Shown one piece after another: positions 19,831-29,053 of a stretch of DNA of 64,000 nt. Each line of letters opens with the position of its first letter. Position 1 is the stretch's first letter. The position numbers and the translations under genes were made by a program. The stretch covers positions 1 through 64,000 of the forward strand of contig CAZGUX010000138.1 of the NCBI GenBank assembly GCA_964529305.1. Reading direction: 5' to 3'. The notes under the pieces are model-generated. The model was not told the DNA's origin, searched no databases, and saw nothing but the letters and a program-made list of their open reading frames with translations. This DNA is from CAZGUX01 sp964529305 (lineage in GTDB: Bacteria > Acidobacteriota > Terriglobia > Bryobacterales > Bryobacteraceae).

Positions 19831-20305
19831 CGCGCTGGTCGAGAAGGACGACCGCATGAGCAGACAGATGGAGGTGGTGTCGCGTCTGCGCAACGAAGCG
19901 GTGCGAAGTCTCCATGCGCTTTGCTCGGGTTTCGTCTCGGGGGTCAACGCACACCTCACTCGCACCAAACTCGAGTTGGCTCCCGAGGAGCTACCGGGGG
20001 AACCCTTCCACATCGACCGCCCCAACCTGCTCCAGATTCAGGTGCGCGGACGCCTGCTGCAGATCGAACTCGACACCCCCGACGAGCTGATCTCGACCGA
20101 GAACTTCCGGATTCCCTACGTGCTCGAGGGCGCCGTGAGGGCATTCAATCAGGACCTGCTCGACCGGAACGCGATTGAGGAACAGTATCTGTTCGCGTGC
20201 ATAGACAAGGACCAGATCATCTGGCATTTTTTTGATGCGCGAACCTACAAGGCCGGCGCGGTTGACCAAACCTATCTCGTCAACCTGCTGGAGAAGTTGC
20301 TGTGA
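19763..20305 (+). CDS. Helical protein of unknown function
   Basis: 180 residues if the TTG at 19763 is the start (an AGGGG/GGTGG stretch precedes it); the next ATG at 19856 would remove part of a conserved-looking helix. Residues about 10-60 are strongly helical (RLRKLAQNIDALVEKDDRMSR, then VSRLRNEAVRSLHALCSGFVSG), followed by a mixed domain with LLQIQVRGRLLQIELDTPDE and ending in LVNLLEKLL. No known motif. The gene sits between an HTH regulator (68-bp overlap) and the kinase-enolase fusion (4-bp GTGA overlap), so it is probably co-translated with the fusion and may be its partner. Confidence 0.65.
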   Translation: MAGHWSLRRPSTERLRKLAQNIDALVEKDDRMSRQMEVVSRLRNEAVRSLHALCSGFVSGVNAHLTRTKLELAPEELPGEPFHIDRPNLLQIQVRGRLLQIELDTPDELISTENFRIPYVLEGAVRAFNQDLLDRNAIEEQYLFACIDKDQIIWHFFDARTYKAGAVDQTYLVNLLEKLL

Positions 20306-22560
20306 GCCGGATCGATCTGGGGGCGGGAAACGCCCTGGCCTATCTCGAGGCGCGCGGATTTGAGGCGTGGGACGCCGTCGACCTGGGCGGCGGGGTTTCG
20401 AACAACGTGGTTCGCGTGCGGACCAGCGGCGGCGACCTGGTTCTCAAGCAATCTCTCGGCAAACTCCGGGTCAAAGACGACTGGCGGAGCGAGCCCGAAC
20501 GCATCTTTCGCGAGGCCGCCGCGCTTCGAATGCTGGCTCCGGAACTCCCGGCGGGCGGGGTTCCCCGAATCCTCTTCGAGGATCGGGCCAACCAGTGTTT
20601 CGCGATGACCGCCGCCAGTCACGGCGCGCCCACCTGGAAGGACCAATTGCTCAGCGGAGAGATTTCCCCGGACACCGCCGCGGTCATCGGTGAGATGTTG
20701 GGCGCCATGATCCGCGTGTCCGCTGTGGGCGGGGCGTGGGAAGCGGCTTTCGCGGACCAGACCGTGTTCGATCAGCTTCGGATCGATCCGTACTACCGGA
20801 CCACGGCGGCGCGCCACCCGGACCTCCGCGACCGGTTCTTCGACCTGATCGGCGAAAGCGGCCGCCGCCGGGTGAGTCTGGTGCACGGCGATTGGAGCCC
20901 GAAGAATTTTCTGGTCGACGGCGCTGGTGTCACAGCCATCGATTTCGAGGTCATTCACTTCGGGGATCCGGCGTTCGATGCGGGCTTTCTGCTGAATCAC
21001 CTGTTGTTGAAGTCGTTCCATCGGCCTCAGTGGAGCGAGAGATATGCCGAGTGCGCGGATGCCTTCTGGCAGCGGCTCTCACGCGGCCTGCCGACGGGCT
21101 TCGAGTGGATGGAGGCGGCGACCGTACGGCACCTTGGGTGTCTGCTGCTGGCCCGGATTGACGGCAAGTCGCCCGCCGAATACATTCGCGCGCCGGAGGC
21201 CCGGAACCGCATCCGGCGCTACGCACGCGCGCTCATCGAGCGTCCGCCCGCGCTTCTCCGCGAGATCTTCCCCCTGAAGACCGGCACCCTCCTGCGTTCG
21301 GTGGAGGCGTGGGAGGTTCTGGACTCGCGCGGCAATCCGACAGTCGCGGTCCGTGCGTCGCTGACCGGAGGCGACAGTGCGGTGGCGATGGCTCCGTCCG
21401 GCGCCTCCACGGGGACTCACGAAGCCGTGGAACTGCGCGATGGCGAGGCCCGGTACGCCGGAAAGGGAGTCGGCCTCGCGGTGGAATCGGTGAACACGGA
21501 GTTGGCCGGCTGGCTGCTGGGACGCGACGCGCGGGACCAGGAATCGCTCGACCGCGGCATGATCGCTCTGGACGGAACCGCGGCGAAGTCGCGTCTCGGC
21601 GCCAACGCGATGCTCGCCGTCTCCTGCGCGGCTGCCCGCGCGGCTGCCACTGCTCTCGGAGTTCCGTTGTGGCAGCATCTGGCCTCGGGCCGCGAGGCCT
21701 GCCTCCCGGTTCCGATGATCAACATCCTCTCGGGAGGACTTCACGCCGGCCGGAACTTCGAGTTCCAGGATTTCCTGGCCATTCCCCATGGATTCGCCAC
21801 CTATGCCGAGTCCCTGGAAGCGGCGGTGGCCGTCCACCGAGCCGCGCGGAAGATCCTTGGAGGCCGCGGGTGCGTCCTGACCGGCGTCGCCGATGAGGGT
21901 GGATGGGGGCCTCTGCTCGAGTCCAACGAGGCGGCGCTCGAGGTTCTCACTGACGCGATCGCTCACGCGGGATTCGCCCCCGGGCGGCAGGTGTCGATCG
22001 CCATCGACGTCGCCAGCTCGCACTTCTATCGCGGCGGCCGGTACGATCTGCGAAGCGAAGGCCGAATCCTCAGCCGCGAAGAGATGACGGACCTGCTGGA
22101 ACGGTGGGTTTCGCGTTACCCCGTGATCTCCATTGAGGACGGTCTTGCCGAAGACGACTGGGAAGGCTGGAAACTGCTGACCACGCGGTTGGGGAAGCGG
22201 GTGCAGTTGATCGGAGACGATTTCTTCACCACGAATCCCGAGCGGGTGGCCCGCGGCATCCGCGAAGGCGCGGCCAACGCGGTCCTGGTGAAGATGAACC
22301 AGATCGGGACCCTTACCGAGACATTCGCCGTCATCGATGCCGCGCGCGAGGCGGGCTACCGGGCGGTGATCTCCGCCCGCTCGGGCGAGACGGAAGACGA
22401 CTTTCTGGCGGATCTCGCGGTCGCGTCAGGCGCCGGACAGATCAAGGTCGGCTCCATCACCCGTTCCGAGCGTCTGGCGAAGTACAACCGGATGCTCGAC
22501 CTCGAGCGAACGTCGGGTCTGCGCTATCCGGGAAGCGCCGTCTTTGCCGGACTTTTGTGA
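20302..22560 (+). CDS. APH-type kinase fused to a divergent enolase
   Basis: 752 residues from GTG 20302, overlapping the previous stop by 4 bp. Residues 1-325 are an aminoglycoside/methylthioribose-kinase-like phosphotransferase: nucleotide-loop region GGGVSNNVVRV, Lys49 (VLKQ), catalytic HGDWSPKN (195-202) and IDFE with Asp214. Residues 330-752 are an enolase: SGASTG loop (366-371), Glu532 (DEGG), Asp569, Glu612 and Asp639 (metal ligands) and Lys664 and Lys715 are all present. Two conserved positions differ: QDF has Asp490 where enolases have Glu168, and SARSGET has Ala692 in place of His373 (yeast numbering). There is no frameshift between the halves. The arrangement suggests phosphorylation of a substrate followed by beta-elimination, possibly not of 2-phosphoglycerate. 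Confidence 0.9.
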   Translation: MSRIDLGAGNALAYLEARGFEAWDAVDLGGGVSNNVVRVRTSGGDLVLKQSLGKLRVKDDWRSEPERIFREAAALRMLAPELPAGGVPRILFEDRANQCFAMTAASHGAPTWKDQLLSGEISPDTAAVIGEMLGAMIRVSAVGGAWEAAFADQTVFDQLRIDPYYRTTAARHPDLRDRFFDLIGESGRRRVSLVHGDWSPKNFLVDGAGVTAIDFEVIHFGDPAFDAGFLLNHLLLKSFHRPQWSERYAECADAFWQRLSRGLPTGFEWMEAATVRHLGCLLLARIDGKSPAEYIRAPEARNRIRRYARALIERPPALLREIFPLKTGTLLRSVEAWEVLDSRGNPTVAVRASLTGGDSAVAMAPSGASTGTHEAVELRDGEARYAGKGVGLAVESVNTELAGWLLGRDARDQESLDRGMIALDGTAAKSRLGANAMLAVSCAAARAAATALGVPLWQHLASGREACLPVPMINILSGGLHAGRNFEFQDFLAIPHGFATYAESLEAAVAVHRAARKILGGRGCVLTGVADEGGWGPLLESNEAALEVLTDAIAHAGFAPGRQVSIAIDVASSHFYRGGRYDLRSEGRILSREEMTDLLERWVSRYPVISIEDGLAEDDWEGWKLLTTRLGKRVQLIGDDFFTTNPERVARGIREGAANAVLVKMNQIGTLTETFAVIDAAREAGYRAVISARSGETEDDFLADLAVASGAGQIKVGSITRSERLAKYNRMLDLERTSGLRYPGSAVFAGLL

Positions 22561-22567
22561 CCGGCGG

Positions 22568-25480
22568 TCATCGGTATTCGACCCAAACCGGCGACCCCCA
22601 CGCCATCTCTCCGTTCTCTTGAAGCGCGCGCACGTAGTAATACGCGATCCCGCGTACGTTGCCTGTATCTTGATGGTCGAAGGTAAACTCGGCCAGCGAA
22701 GGGCGGACGGTGTGAATGATGCGGGCGTTGCGGATCAGATCAAGCCGGGCGATGGGTCCGGTGCCGACCACCCGAACCTTTACCCGAATAGGCGTGCGGC
22801 TCGAGAACTCCTCACCCATCAGATGCTCGCCGTCCGAGCCGGCGAACCGCGCATCCAACACGATATTGTCCGTTGCCGCGTAGGCTCTCCGCGCGCGAAT
22901 CGCTTCCCACAATTTGTCGCGGCCGGGCGATTCGGCCAGGATGCAGGCATAGCTGATGTGCGTCGAGATATGGTCCGAACTGGCGATAAACCCCAGCCGG
23001 TGGCCCTTGTCGAGCGCCTTCCAGACGAAGCCCATCCGCCGGAAAGACGGGCTCTGTTCGATCGAGGAAGCGCGCGGCACAGGCCGGGACGGATCGACAT
23101 TCAACCGGTCGCCCCACACAGGGCGCGGAGCGCCGGGATACTCATAGGTGTCGCGCATGCCCTGGTAGAGTTCCACCAGATTCTCGACTCGAGGATCGGA
23201 GTCTCGCCAGTCGGTCCCGCTGGTGCGGCCGATCGTGTGAGGGATGGAAAGCCCATCGTGGCGGCGCAGATACGCAAAAAGCGCTCCCGGCCCCCCGAAT
23301 CCTTCCGCCTCCATCGGGGAGATGCGGGTGACGTCATTGCCGCGGCGGCGGAAGAAAATGTTGCGGTGGCCGTTGGGGTATTCCACGGAGCGTTCATAGC
23401 CGTAGAACGTGGCGAAGCTTCCCCGCACGTAGAACAGGTCAGCGAACTTCTGAGTGCGCCACCAGGCGTAAGGATCGTCGAGCCCGCCGGTGTGATCGGA
23501 GACGCCCAGAAACTCGAGCGCGGCGGCGTCCCTGGCGTAGCGATAGGCATCCAGCAACGAGCCGTCCCCGTAGCCATCCTCGGAGATGTCGGTGTGCCGG
23601 TGCAGGTCGCCGCGGTAGATCCGGTAGCTCTTCCCTCGCGATTCGACACGGTAGTCGCGCACACGCCGGACGTGCGCAGCTTCCTGCGGATCCAACTTCT
23701 CCGTACCAGGAAGCGGCGTGGCAGGGGCTGGCCCCAGCGCCGGGCGATTCACGTCCCGCAGAGTGGCCAACTCCACATGCAGTTGACGCGGCTGGTAGGA
23801 CCGCGTGCTACGTCCATCGGTGGCGTACGCCAGCCACAGGTCACCCCGAGCGTCGAGGCCGGTGGCGGGCATCATCTCATTGCGGCCCGCGCTGCGCGGC
23901 AGGGGGACAGGAGACGACCAGCCATTGCCGTCGTAGCGTGTGGCGTGAATTTCCCAGAGCGCGAGATCGAGGGGTGCGTCCGGGGGCGAGTCCGGCTGGC
24001 GGCGTACGAGTCCGCGGCTTAGCAGCCACACCCTCCCTCCGCCGTCCACCTGAAGGTGCGGCAGTTCTGAAAGGCCGGCTGGCTCCAACGCCGGAGAGAG
24101 GTCCGTTCGCGTGGGCCCGTCGAACCGGACCACGCGGATGTCGCGGGATTCGTGCAGTTGGGTTCCTTTCCGCCGCACCAGGAAGCCGGTGTCCTTGCCC
24201 CAGTTGTCTCCGGACTCGTCCCACGCCACGAACAGGCGGCCCGCCGGGTCGAACGCCACTGACGGATGCGCCTCGAATCGAGGCGTCCCCGCCACTAGCT
24301 CGACTTCGCCCCAGCGTTTGCCGTCGAATCGCCGAAGGTAAACATCGTAGTTGCCGGAGGCATAACCGTCCCAAGCCACCGCGGCTTCGCCCGTCTTGCC
24401 CACGGCAATCGCGGGCCACCAGTTGTTGCCGCTGGCCGATAGTCCTGCGCTCACCTGCTCTTCAGGCAACCACCGCTGGCCCTCGAAGCAGCGGACAAAG
24501 ATCTGGCTATGTGGCTGGCTGACTCGCTGCCAGACCAGCCAGATGCGCCCCTGTGAATCGGTGACAGCCCGGTGATAGATGTCGGACGCGCTGTCGGAGG
24601 TAAGCCGCTCGGCTGGCGACCATGCGTCTTTCTCTTTTGCGCGGCCGTACAGGTCCCAGTTGCCTGCCACCTGCATGGACCAGATCACCCAGGGGCGGCC
24701 ACGGCCATCCTCGGCGATGGCGGTGTGGAACACATCGGCTCCCTCGGCCAGCACGGAAGGAGAGCCGCCGCGACCAAGCGCCAGAACCGAATCCGCGCGG
24801 TCATCATATTCTTGCCACGCGGCCCAAAGCTCGCCGGCGCGGCTGATCCATAGCGAAGGATAGTCCTGGTGACTCAAACGTCCGGGAGAGAGAGGCGCTC
24901 CGCGCGGAACCGCGGTGATGGTAACCTGCCCATCCAGGAATGTTGAGGGAGGGAATCGTTCAACTGGAGCGGGCGTGAACGAGAACTCTCCCCGCACCGT
25001 CTTGACGCGAACAGGCTGGTTGCCCGGATTGGCTCGCACATGGACGAGGATGCTGGGGGATTGCAGGATCGGCGCCGGGGTCTCGGGCTGGATGCGCCAT
25101 TCGGTGGTTGGCCCGTGAAGTGAAGCATTTCGGGTGCTGCAGACCCAAGCGGATCGCGAAGGCAGATAGTCACTGGGGAACCGTGACTCGGGCAGCTTGT
25201 TCAACTCACGTCCCTTGGGGCTGAAACCGGTCTGATTGACCTCGTGAGCGCGGAAATGGTGCTCCTCCACTTCCAACACCTGCCCGGTAGCGGGCGCCAG
25301 TTCCCCATCCCAGGCCTGCTCCGCTGTATCCTTCAGTCCAAACTCGATGAGGAAGGATGACTCTGGCAAGCCTGGAGTCCGGCCCCCATCGTCCCGCAAC
25401 GCCCACCCGAGGCCCCCAATGAACAGACAGGCCAGCGCGGGTCTCAGAAACGGACGGCGGGGCGCGGTGTCTCTGGTCAT
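22568..25480 (-). CDS. Exported propeller protein with DUF3604/PHP-like C-terminal domain
   Basis: 970 residues from ATG 25480, which gives a basic N terminus and a hydrophobic segment (LRPALACLFIGGLGWAL). Residues about 190-600 are repeated BNR-like blades (PSLWISRAGELWAAWQE, GRGRPWVIWSMQ, SQGRIWLVWQR, AGRLFVAWDESG). The C-terminal 350 residues begin with the metal motif GDLHRHTDISEDG and contain EFLGVSDHTGG, HTIGRTSG and ASSDHISTH, which is the DUF3604/PHP-like hydrolase pattern. The protein is therefore a probable extracytoplasmic metal-dependent hydrolase with its own recognition propeller. It converges with the kinase-enolase gene (7-bp gap). Substrate unknown. Confidence 0.82.
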   Translation of the reverse strand: MTRDTAPRRPFLRPALACLFIGGLGWALRDDGGRTPGLPESSFLIEFGLKDTAEQAWDGELAPATGQVLEVEEHHFRAHEVNQTGFSPKGRELNKLPESRFPSDYLPSRSAWVCSTRNASLHGPTTEWRIQPETPAPILQSPSILVHVRANPGNQPVRVKTVRGEFSFTPAPVERFPPSTFLDGQVTITAVPRGAPLSPGRLSHQDYPSLWISRAGELWAAWQEYDDRADSVLALGRGGSPSVLAEGADVFHTAIAEDGRGRPWVIWSMQVAGNWDLYGRAKEKDAWSPAERLTSDSASDIYHRAVTDSQGRIWLVWQRVSQPHSQIFVRCFEGQRWLPEEQVSAGLSASGNNWWPAIAVGKTGEAAVAWDGYASGNYDVYLRRFDGKRWGEVELVAGTPRFEAHPSVAFDPAGRLFVAWDESGDNWGKDTGFLVRRKGTQLHESRDIRVVRFDGPTRTDLSPALEPAGLSELPHLQVDGGGRVWLLSRGLVRRQPDSPPDAPLDLALWEIHATRYDGNGWSSPVPLPRSAGRNEMMPATGLDARGDLWLAYATDGRSTRSYQPRQLHVELATLRDVNRPALGPAPATPLPGTEKLDPQEAAHVRRVRDYRVESRGKSYRIYRGDLHRHTDISEDGYGDGSLLDAYRYARDAAALEFLGVSDHTGGLDDPYAWWRTQKFADLFYVRGSFATFYGYERSVEYPNGHRNIFFRRRGNDVTRISPMEAEGFGGPGALFAYLRRHDGLSIPHTIGRTSGTDWRDSDPRVENLVELYQGMRDTYEYPGAPRPVWGDRLNVDPSRPVPRASSIEQSPSFRRMGFVWKALDKGHRLGFIASSDHISTHISYACILAESPGRDKLWEAIRARRAYAATDNIVLDARFAGSDGEHLMGEEFSSRTPIRVKVRVVGTGPIARLDLIRNARIIHTVRPSLAEFTFDHQDTGNVRGIAYYYVRALQENGEMAWGSPVWVEYR

Positions 25481-25560
25481 TTCGATGCTCGCTCGCTTCA
25501 TTCGCGACTCGCTCAATGCCGGCCATCAAGAGGCCTTCCAACGCGAGAGTATCCTTCGAC

Positions 25561-26529
25561 TCAGTACCCGCGCGTCTTTTCCACCACGTTGAGCAGGCTC
25601 TCTCCCGCTCGGTAGCGCTCAAAGTTACGGAGGAAGAACAGCATCGCCTGGTCCAACCAGTCGTGAGTGTGATCGGCGCAGTGAGGCGACAAAAGAAGAT
25701 TGTCCAACGAATAGTAGGCGTGCCCCGCCGGGAGCGGCTCAACGTCGAACACATCCAGGGCCGCGCCGCGAATCTGCCGCGACTGCAGCGCCCGAATCAA
25801 CGCCGCTTCTTCAATCACCGGACCGCGACCGAGATTGATAAGGACCGAAGTCGGCTTCATCGCCCCCAACGCCGCATCCCCGATCAGGCCTCGAGTCTCC
25901 GGAATGAGAGGGGTCGCGACGACCACGTAGTCGCTGTGCGCGAGCACCTCGTGCATCTTCTCCATCGGATAGATGCGATCGATGTACGGGTCCCCAGCGG
26001 ACTGCTCCGGGCTCTTGCGGACGCCGAGCACGGTCATGCCAAAGGCCTTGGCGCGCTGGGCGCAAGCCCTCCCGATGTCGCCGTACCCGACAATACCCAG
26101 CGTCTGGAACCGGATCTCGTCGACGTCGAATGGGTCCCACTGCCCGGCCATTTGGCCGCGCACCATGCGCCGGAGGTCCTTGGCGAAGAACAGCACCGCC
26201 GCCAGCGCGAACTCTCCGAGTGACTGGCTGAAGACACCCCGGCCGTTCGTGAGCGTCACCGGGCCGTTCACCAACGCCGGAAAAAGCAATCCGTCCAGCC
26301 CCGCTGCACGCGAATGGACCCATTTCACGTTCGGCGCAATCCGGAACACGGCCTCCAGCAAACCCTTCTTCGTCGACCACAACAGGATGATATCCGCGGT
26401 CTCGGCCACGTTCCGGAAGATCTCCGGATCTTCGCCTACGGCCAGACTCGTCTCGGGAGGCAATCGTTCCAGGTAACTCAGCGTTGCGTCGGCAGGATTC
26501 GACAGCACCAGAATCGAGTTTTTGTCCAT
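25561..26529 (-). CDS. D-2-hydroxyacid dehydrogenase family protein
   Basis: 322 residues. The NAD-binding motif GYGDIGRACAQRAKAFG lies near 149-165. Catalytic Arg (INLGRGP region), Glu (DVFDVEPLP) and His (LSPHCADHT) occur in the family order. Substrate-side residues do not identify whether it acts on phosphoglycerate, glyoxylate or another 2-oxoacid; SerA is unlikely because there is no ACT domain. The TACATT hexamer at 26539-26544 ends 9 nt from the ATG, so the leader is very short. It is divergent from glpX. Confidence 0.88.
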   Translation of the reverse strand: MDKNSILVLSNPADATLSYLERLPPETSLAVGEDPEIFRNVAETADIILLWSTKKGLLEAVFRIAPNVKWVHSRAAGLDGLLFPALVNGPVTLTNGRGVFSQSLGEFALAAVLFFAKDLRRMVRGQMAGQWDPFDVDEIRFQTLGIVGYGDIGRACAQRAKAFGMTVLGVRKSPEQSAGDPYIDRIYPMEKMHEVLAHSDYVVVATPLIPETRGLIGDAALGAMKPTSVLINLGRGPVIEEAALIRALQSRQIRGAALDVFDVEPLPAGHAYYSLDNLLLSPHCADHTHDWLDQAMLFFLRNFERYRAGESLLNVVEKTRGY

Positions 26530-26594
26530 GAGGAATCGAATGTAGCATAGAGACTGTAACGGCGAACGCTTGCCGTCGAGGAGCTTGCGCAGTC

Positions 26595-27572
26595 ATGTTC
26601 GACTTGTCCCTGGAACTCGTGAGAGTGGTAGAAGAGGCCGCGATCGCCTCAGCCCGAACGATGGGCATGGGCGATGGGAAAGCGTCTGATCATGCCGCGG
26701 TGGAAACCATGCGCCGGGTGCTCGACACCATCGCGATTGACGGCACGATCGTCATTGGCGAGGGCGAGCGCGACGAGGCCCCCATGCTCTATATCGGCGA
26801 GCAGGTGGGTAGCGGCCGGGGCCAGGACGGGTCCATGTCGGTCGACATCGCGGTGGACCCGTTGGAGGGAACCAACCTCTGCTCCACAGGCGCCGGCGGG
26901 GCGATTACGGTCCTGGCCGCGGCAGAGAAAGGCGGCCTGCTCCACGCGCCGGACTGCTACATGGAGAAGATCGTGGTTGGCCCGTCCTCCAAGGGCGCCG
27001 TGGACATCGACGCTCCGGTGAAACACAACCTGAAGGCAATCGCCCGCCGCCTGCAACGCGGCGTCGACGACCTGGTGGTCGTCGTGCTCGATCGTCCCCG
27101 GCACGCGAAACTGATCGAGGACATTCGCGAGGCCGGCGCGCGCATTCGTCTGATCGCGGACGGAGACCTCTCCGCGGGGATTGCCGCCGCCGTCTCGGGG
27201 ACCGGAGTGCACGCGGTTATGGGAACCGGGGGCGCTCCGGAAGGCGTCCTCACCGCGGCGGCCTTGCGCTGTCTGAACGGCGAGATCGTCGGGCGCCTCG
27301 TCGTCAAGGACCAGGCTCAAGCCGAACGGATGCAGGCGATGGGAATTCACGACCTCCGTCAGATCTACTCCACCAAGGATCTCGCACCCGCGAAGAACCT
27401 GGTGTTCGTCGCATCCGGCGTGACGGACGGGAATCTGCTGAAAGGCGTTCGCTTCTTCGGCGACGGGACGCGCACGCAATCGGTGGTGATGAACCTGTCA
27501 CCGGCGCGAATTCGATTCATCGACACCGTTCATCTGGAGAATCGTCCGGATGTCCGGGTGCGTTTCCAATAA
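26595..27572 (+). CDS. glpX: Fructose-1,6-bisphosphatase class II
   Basis: 325 residues, the usual GlpX length. The metal/phosphate motifs are all present: DGKASDHAA (Asp33), GEGERDEAPML (Glu57), VDPLEGTN (Asp88, Glu91), and the later GDGDL-like ADGDLSAGIA and GGAPEGVL segments. It hydrolyses fructose-1,6-bisphosphate to fructose-6-phosphate in gluconeogenesis. A GAGGAG ribosome site lies upstream of the ATG. The exported phosphoesterase gene follows after 2 bp, so the two are likely co-transcribed despite acting in different compartments. Confidence 0.95.
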   Translation: MFDLSLELVRVVEEAAIASARTMGMGDGKASDHAAVETMRRVLDTIAIDGTIVIGEGERDEAPMLYIGEQVGSGRGQDGSMSVDIAVDPLEGTNLCSTGAGGAITVLAAAEKGGLLHAPDCYMEKIVVGPSSKGAVDIDAPVKHNLKAIARRLQRGVDDLVVVVLDRPRHAKLIEDIREAGARIRLIADGDLSAGIAAAVSGTGVHAVMGTGGAPEGVLTAAALRCLNGEIVGRLVVKDQAQAERMQAMGIHDLRQIYSTKDLAPAKNLVFVASGVTDGNLLKGVRFFGDGTRTQSVVMNLSPARIRFIDTVHLENRPDVRVRFQ

Positions 27573-27574
27573 CG

Positions 27575-29053
27575 ATGAGAATGACACGACGCAGCACTCT
27601 CGCCGCGCTGGCCGCGGCTCCGATGGTCAAGGGCCAGACCGCTTCCTCAATTCCCGCCCTGCAACCGCGCAGCGCGGGCGGCGCGCAATTCGTTGTCTAT
27701 GCCGACTGCTGTTCCGGAAAGCCGGGAACGCAGGTGGAGCGGAACCTGCGCTCCGTCAACCAGGCCATCGCGCGCCTCCGCCCGGCGCCGGAATTCATCT
27801 GCTTCCCCGGCGACCACATCGCCGGGAATACCAAAGACTACGCCGAACTGCGCCGCCAATGGAAGTACTTCCTCGAAACGGAGATGGCCTGGCTCGATCA
27901 GAGGAAGACGCCGCTCTACAGCACCACCAGCAATCACAACACCTACGACAAAGGCAGCGAGGCGGTTTTCCGCGAGGTGTTCCCCGGCCTGCCGCAAAAT
28001 GGACCCGACGATCAGAAAGGCCTGTCCTATTTCGTCCGCCGCGGCAACCTCCTGCTGGTCGCGGTGAATACGAACTTCTCCGGCTTCGCCGACGAGACGC
28101 GTCCGACGGATAAGACGGGCCACGGATATGTCGAGACGGAATGGCTCGATCGTGTCTTGAGCGAGAACCAGGATGCCGTTTACAAGTTCGTCAGCGGACA
28201 CGTGCCTGCCCTGCCGGTGAACGGGTATGCGCAATATCCGCTGTGGCGCATGATCCCCGCGCGTGGCGAAGCATTCTGGAAGGTCCTGGTGAAACACAAG
28301 GCGACGGCCTACCTGGCCAGCCACGTCATCGCCTTCGACGTCCAGTCACGCCACGGCGTGCTGCAGATTACCAGCGGCGGGGCCGGGACCCAATACGGCC
28401 CGGGCGGGTTCATGCCCGGCCGCTCGGAGTACCTGCATGCCGTGCAGGTGGCCGTCGATTCCGGCGGCCTGCGCTACCAGGTACTCGACTCGGCGGGCCG
28501 CGTGCGGGAGTCGCTGGAGTGGCCGCCGCCTGTGAGCCGTTGGCAGATCCTGCGTCACGTCGAACCCCTCGGCGATCTGCCCAAACTCAGCCCGGGCGAA
28601 AGCCGCGTGGCCGGGTTCCGGATTCGCGCCACCAGTAAACGTTCTTCCGGCGGGTCGAACCAGACCTTGGTTTGTGGATGGGACCCGTCCGAACCGGGCG
28701 CCAGCGTGTGGATCGGATTCGAGGGCGAGGCCAACCGGCTCACGGTGCGGATGCGCTCGGAGTCCGGCGGGCCCATCGAGGCCTGGACCGGGCCGTCCTA
28801 CTCACCGCTGCAGCCCTTCCAGTTCGATCTGTTGCTGCACGGGGGCATGGGGCCCGGCGGCGTCCTGTTCCGCCGCACCGAACGCGAACCCTGGAACTCG
28901 TTCACGACCGCGTCGTCATCCGGGTTGGAACGGGTCACTTGGCCGCGCTCGTGGGCGCTCGGCAACGGACCAAGCGGTCCCACCGACGAGCCGTTTCGTG
29001 GAGAGAATCTCGAACTCTCCTGGTTTGTCACCACAACCGGTCAGGCGGGATAG
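27575..29053 (+). CDS. Exported calcineurin-like metallophosphoesterase
   Basis: 492 residues with a Tat-like leader (MTRRSTLAALAAAP; the ATG at 27581 is an alternative start). Metallophosphoesterase landmarks are FVVYADCC (a D-x-C variant of the first motif), FPGDHI, TSNHNTYD in place of GNHD, VSGHVP and LASHVIAFD. The first motif thus lacks its usual His. The C-terminal about 170 residues form a beta-rich domain typical of carbohydrate-binding or laminin-like modules. It begins 2 bp after glpX. The 3' end overlaps the convergent DUF1080 gene by 13 bp. Substrate unknown. Confidence 0.8.
   Translation: MRMTRRSTLAALAAAPMVKGQTASSIPALQPRSAGGAQFVVYADCCSGKPGTQVERNLRSVNQAIARLRPAPEFICFPGDHIAGNTKDYAELRRQWKYFLETEMAWLDQRKTPLYSTTSNHNTYDKGSEAVFREVFPGLPQNGPDDQKGLSYFVRRGNLLLVAVNTNFSGFADETRPTDKTGHGYVETEWLDRVLSENQDAVYKFVSGHVPALPVNGYAQYPLWRMIPARGEAFWKVLVKHKATAYLASHVIAFDVQSRHGVLQITSGGAGTQYGPGGFMPGRSEYLHAVQVAVDSGGLRYQVLDSAGRVRESLEWPPPVSRWQILRHVEPLGDLPKLSPGESRVAGFRIRATSKRSSGGSNQTLVCGWDPSEPGASVWIGFEGEANRLTVRMRSESGGPIEAWTGPSYSPLQPFQFDLLLHGGMGPGGVLFRRTEREPWNSFTTASSSGLERVTWPRSWALGNGPSGPTDEPFRGENLELSWFVTTTGQAG

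Noticed and set aside
22544..24022. Open frame of 492 codons antisense to the propeller/PHP gene
   Set aside because: No motif; overlaps a full-length gene with clear metal motifs on the other strand.
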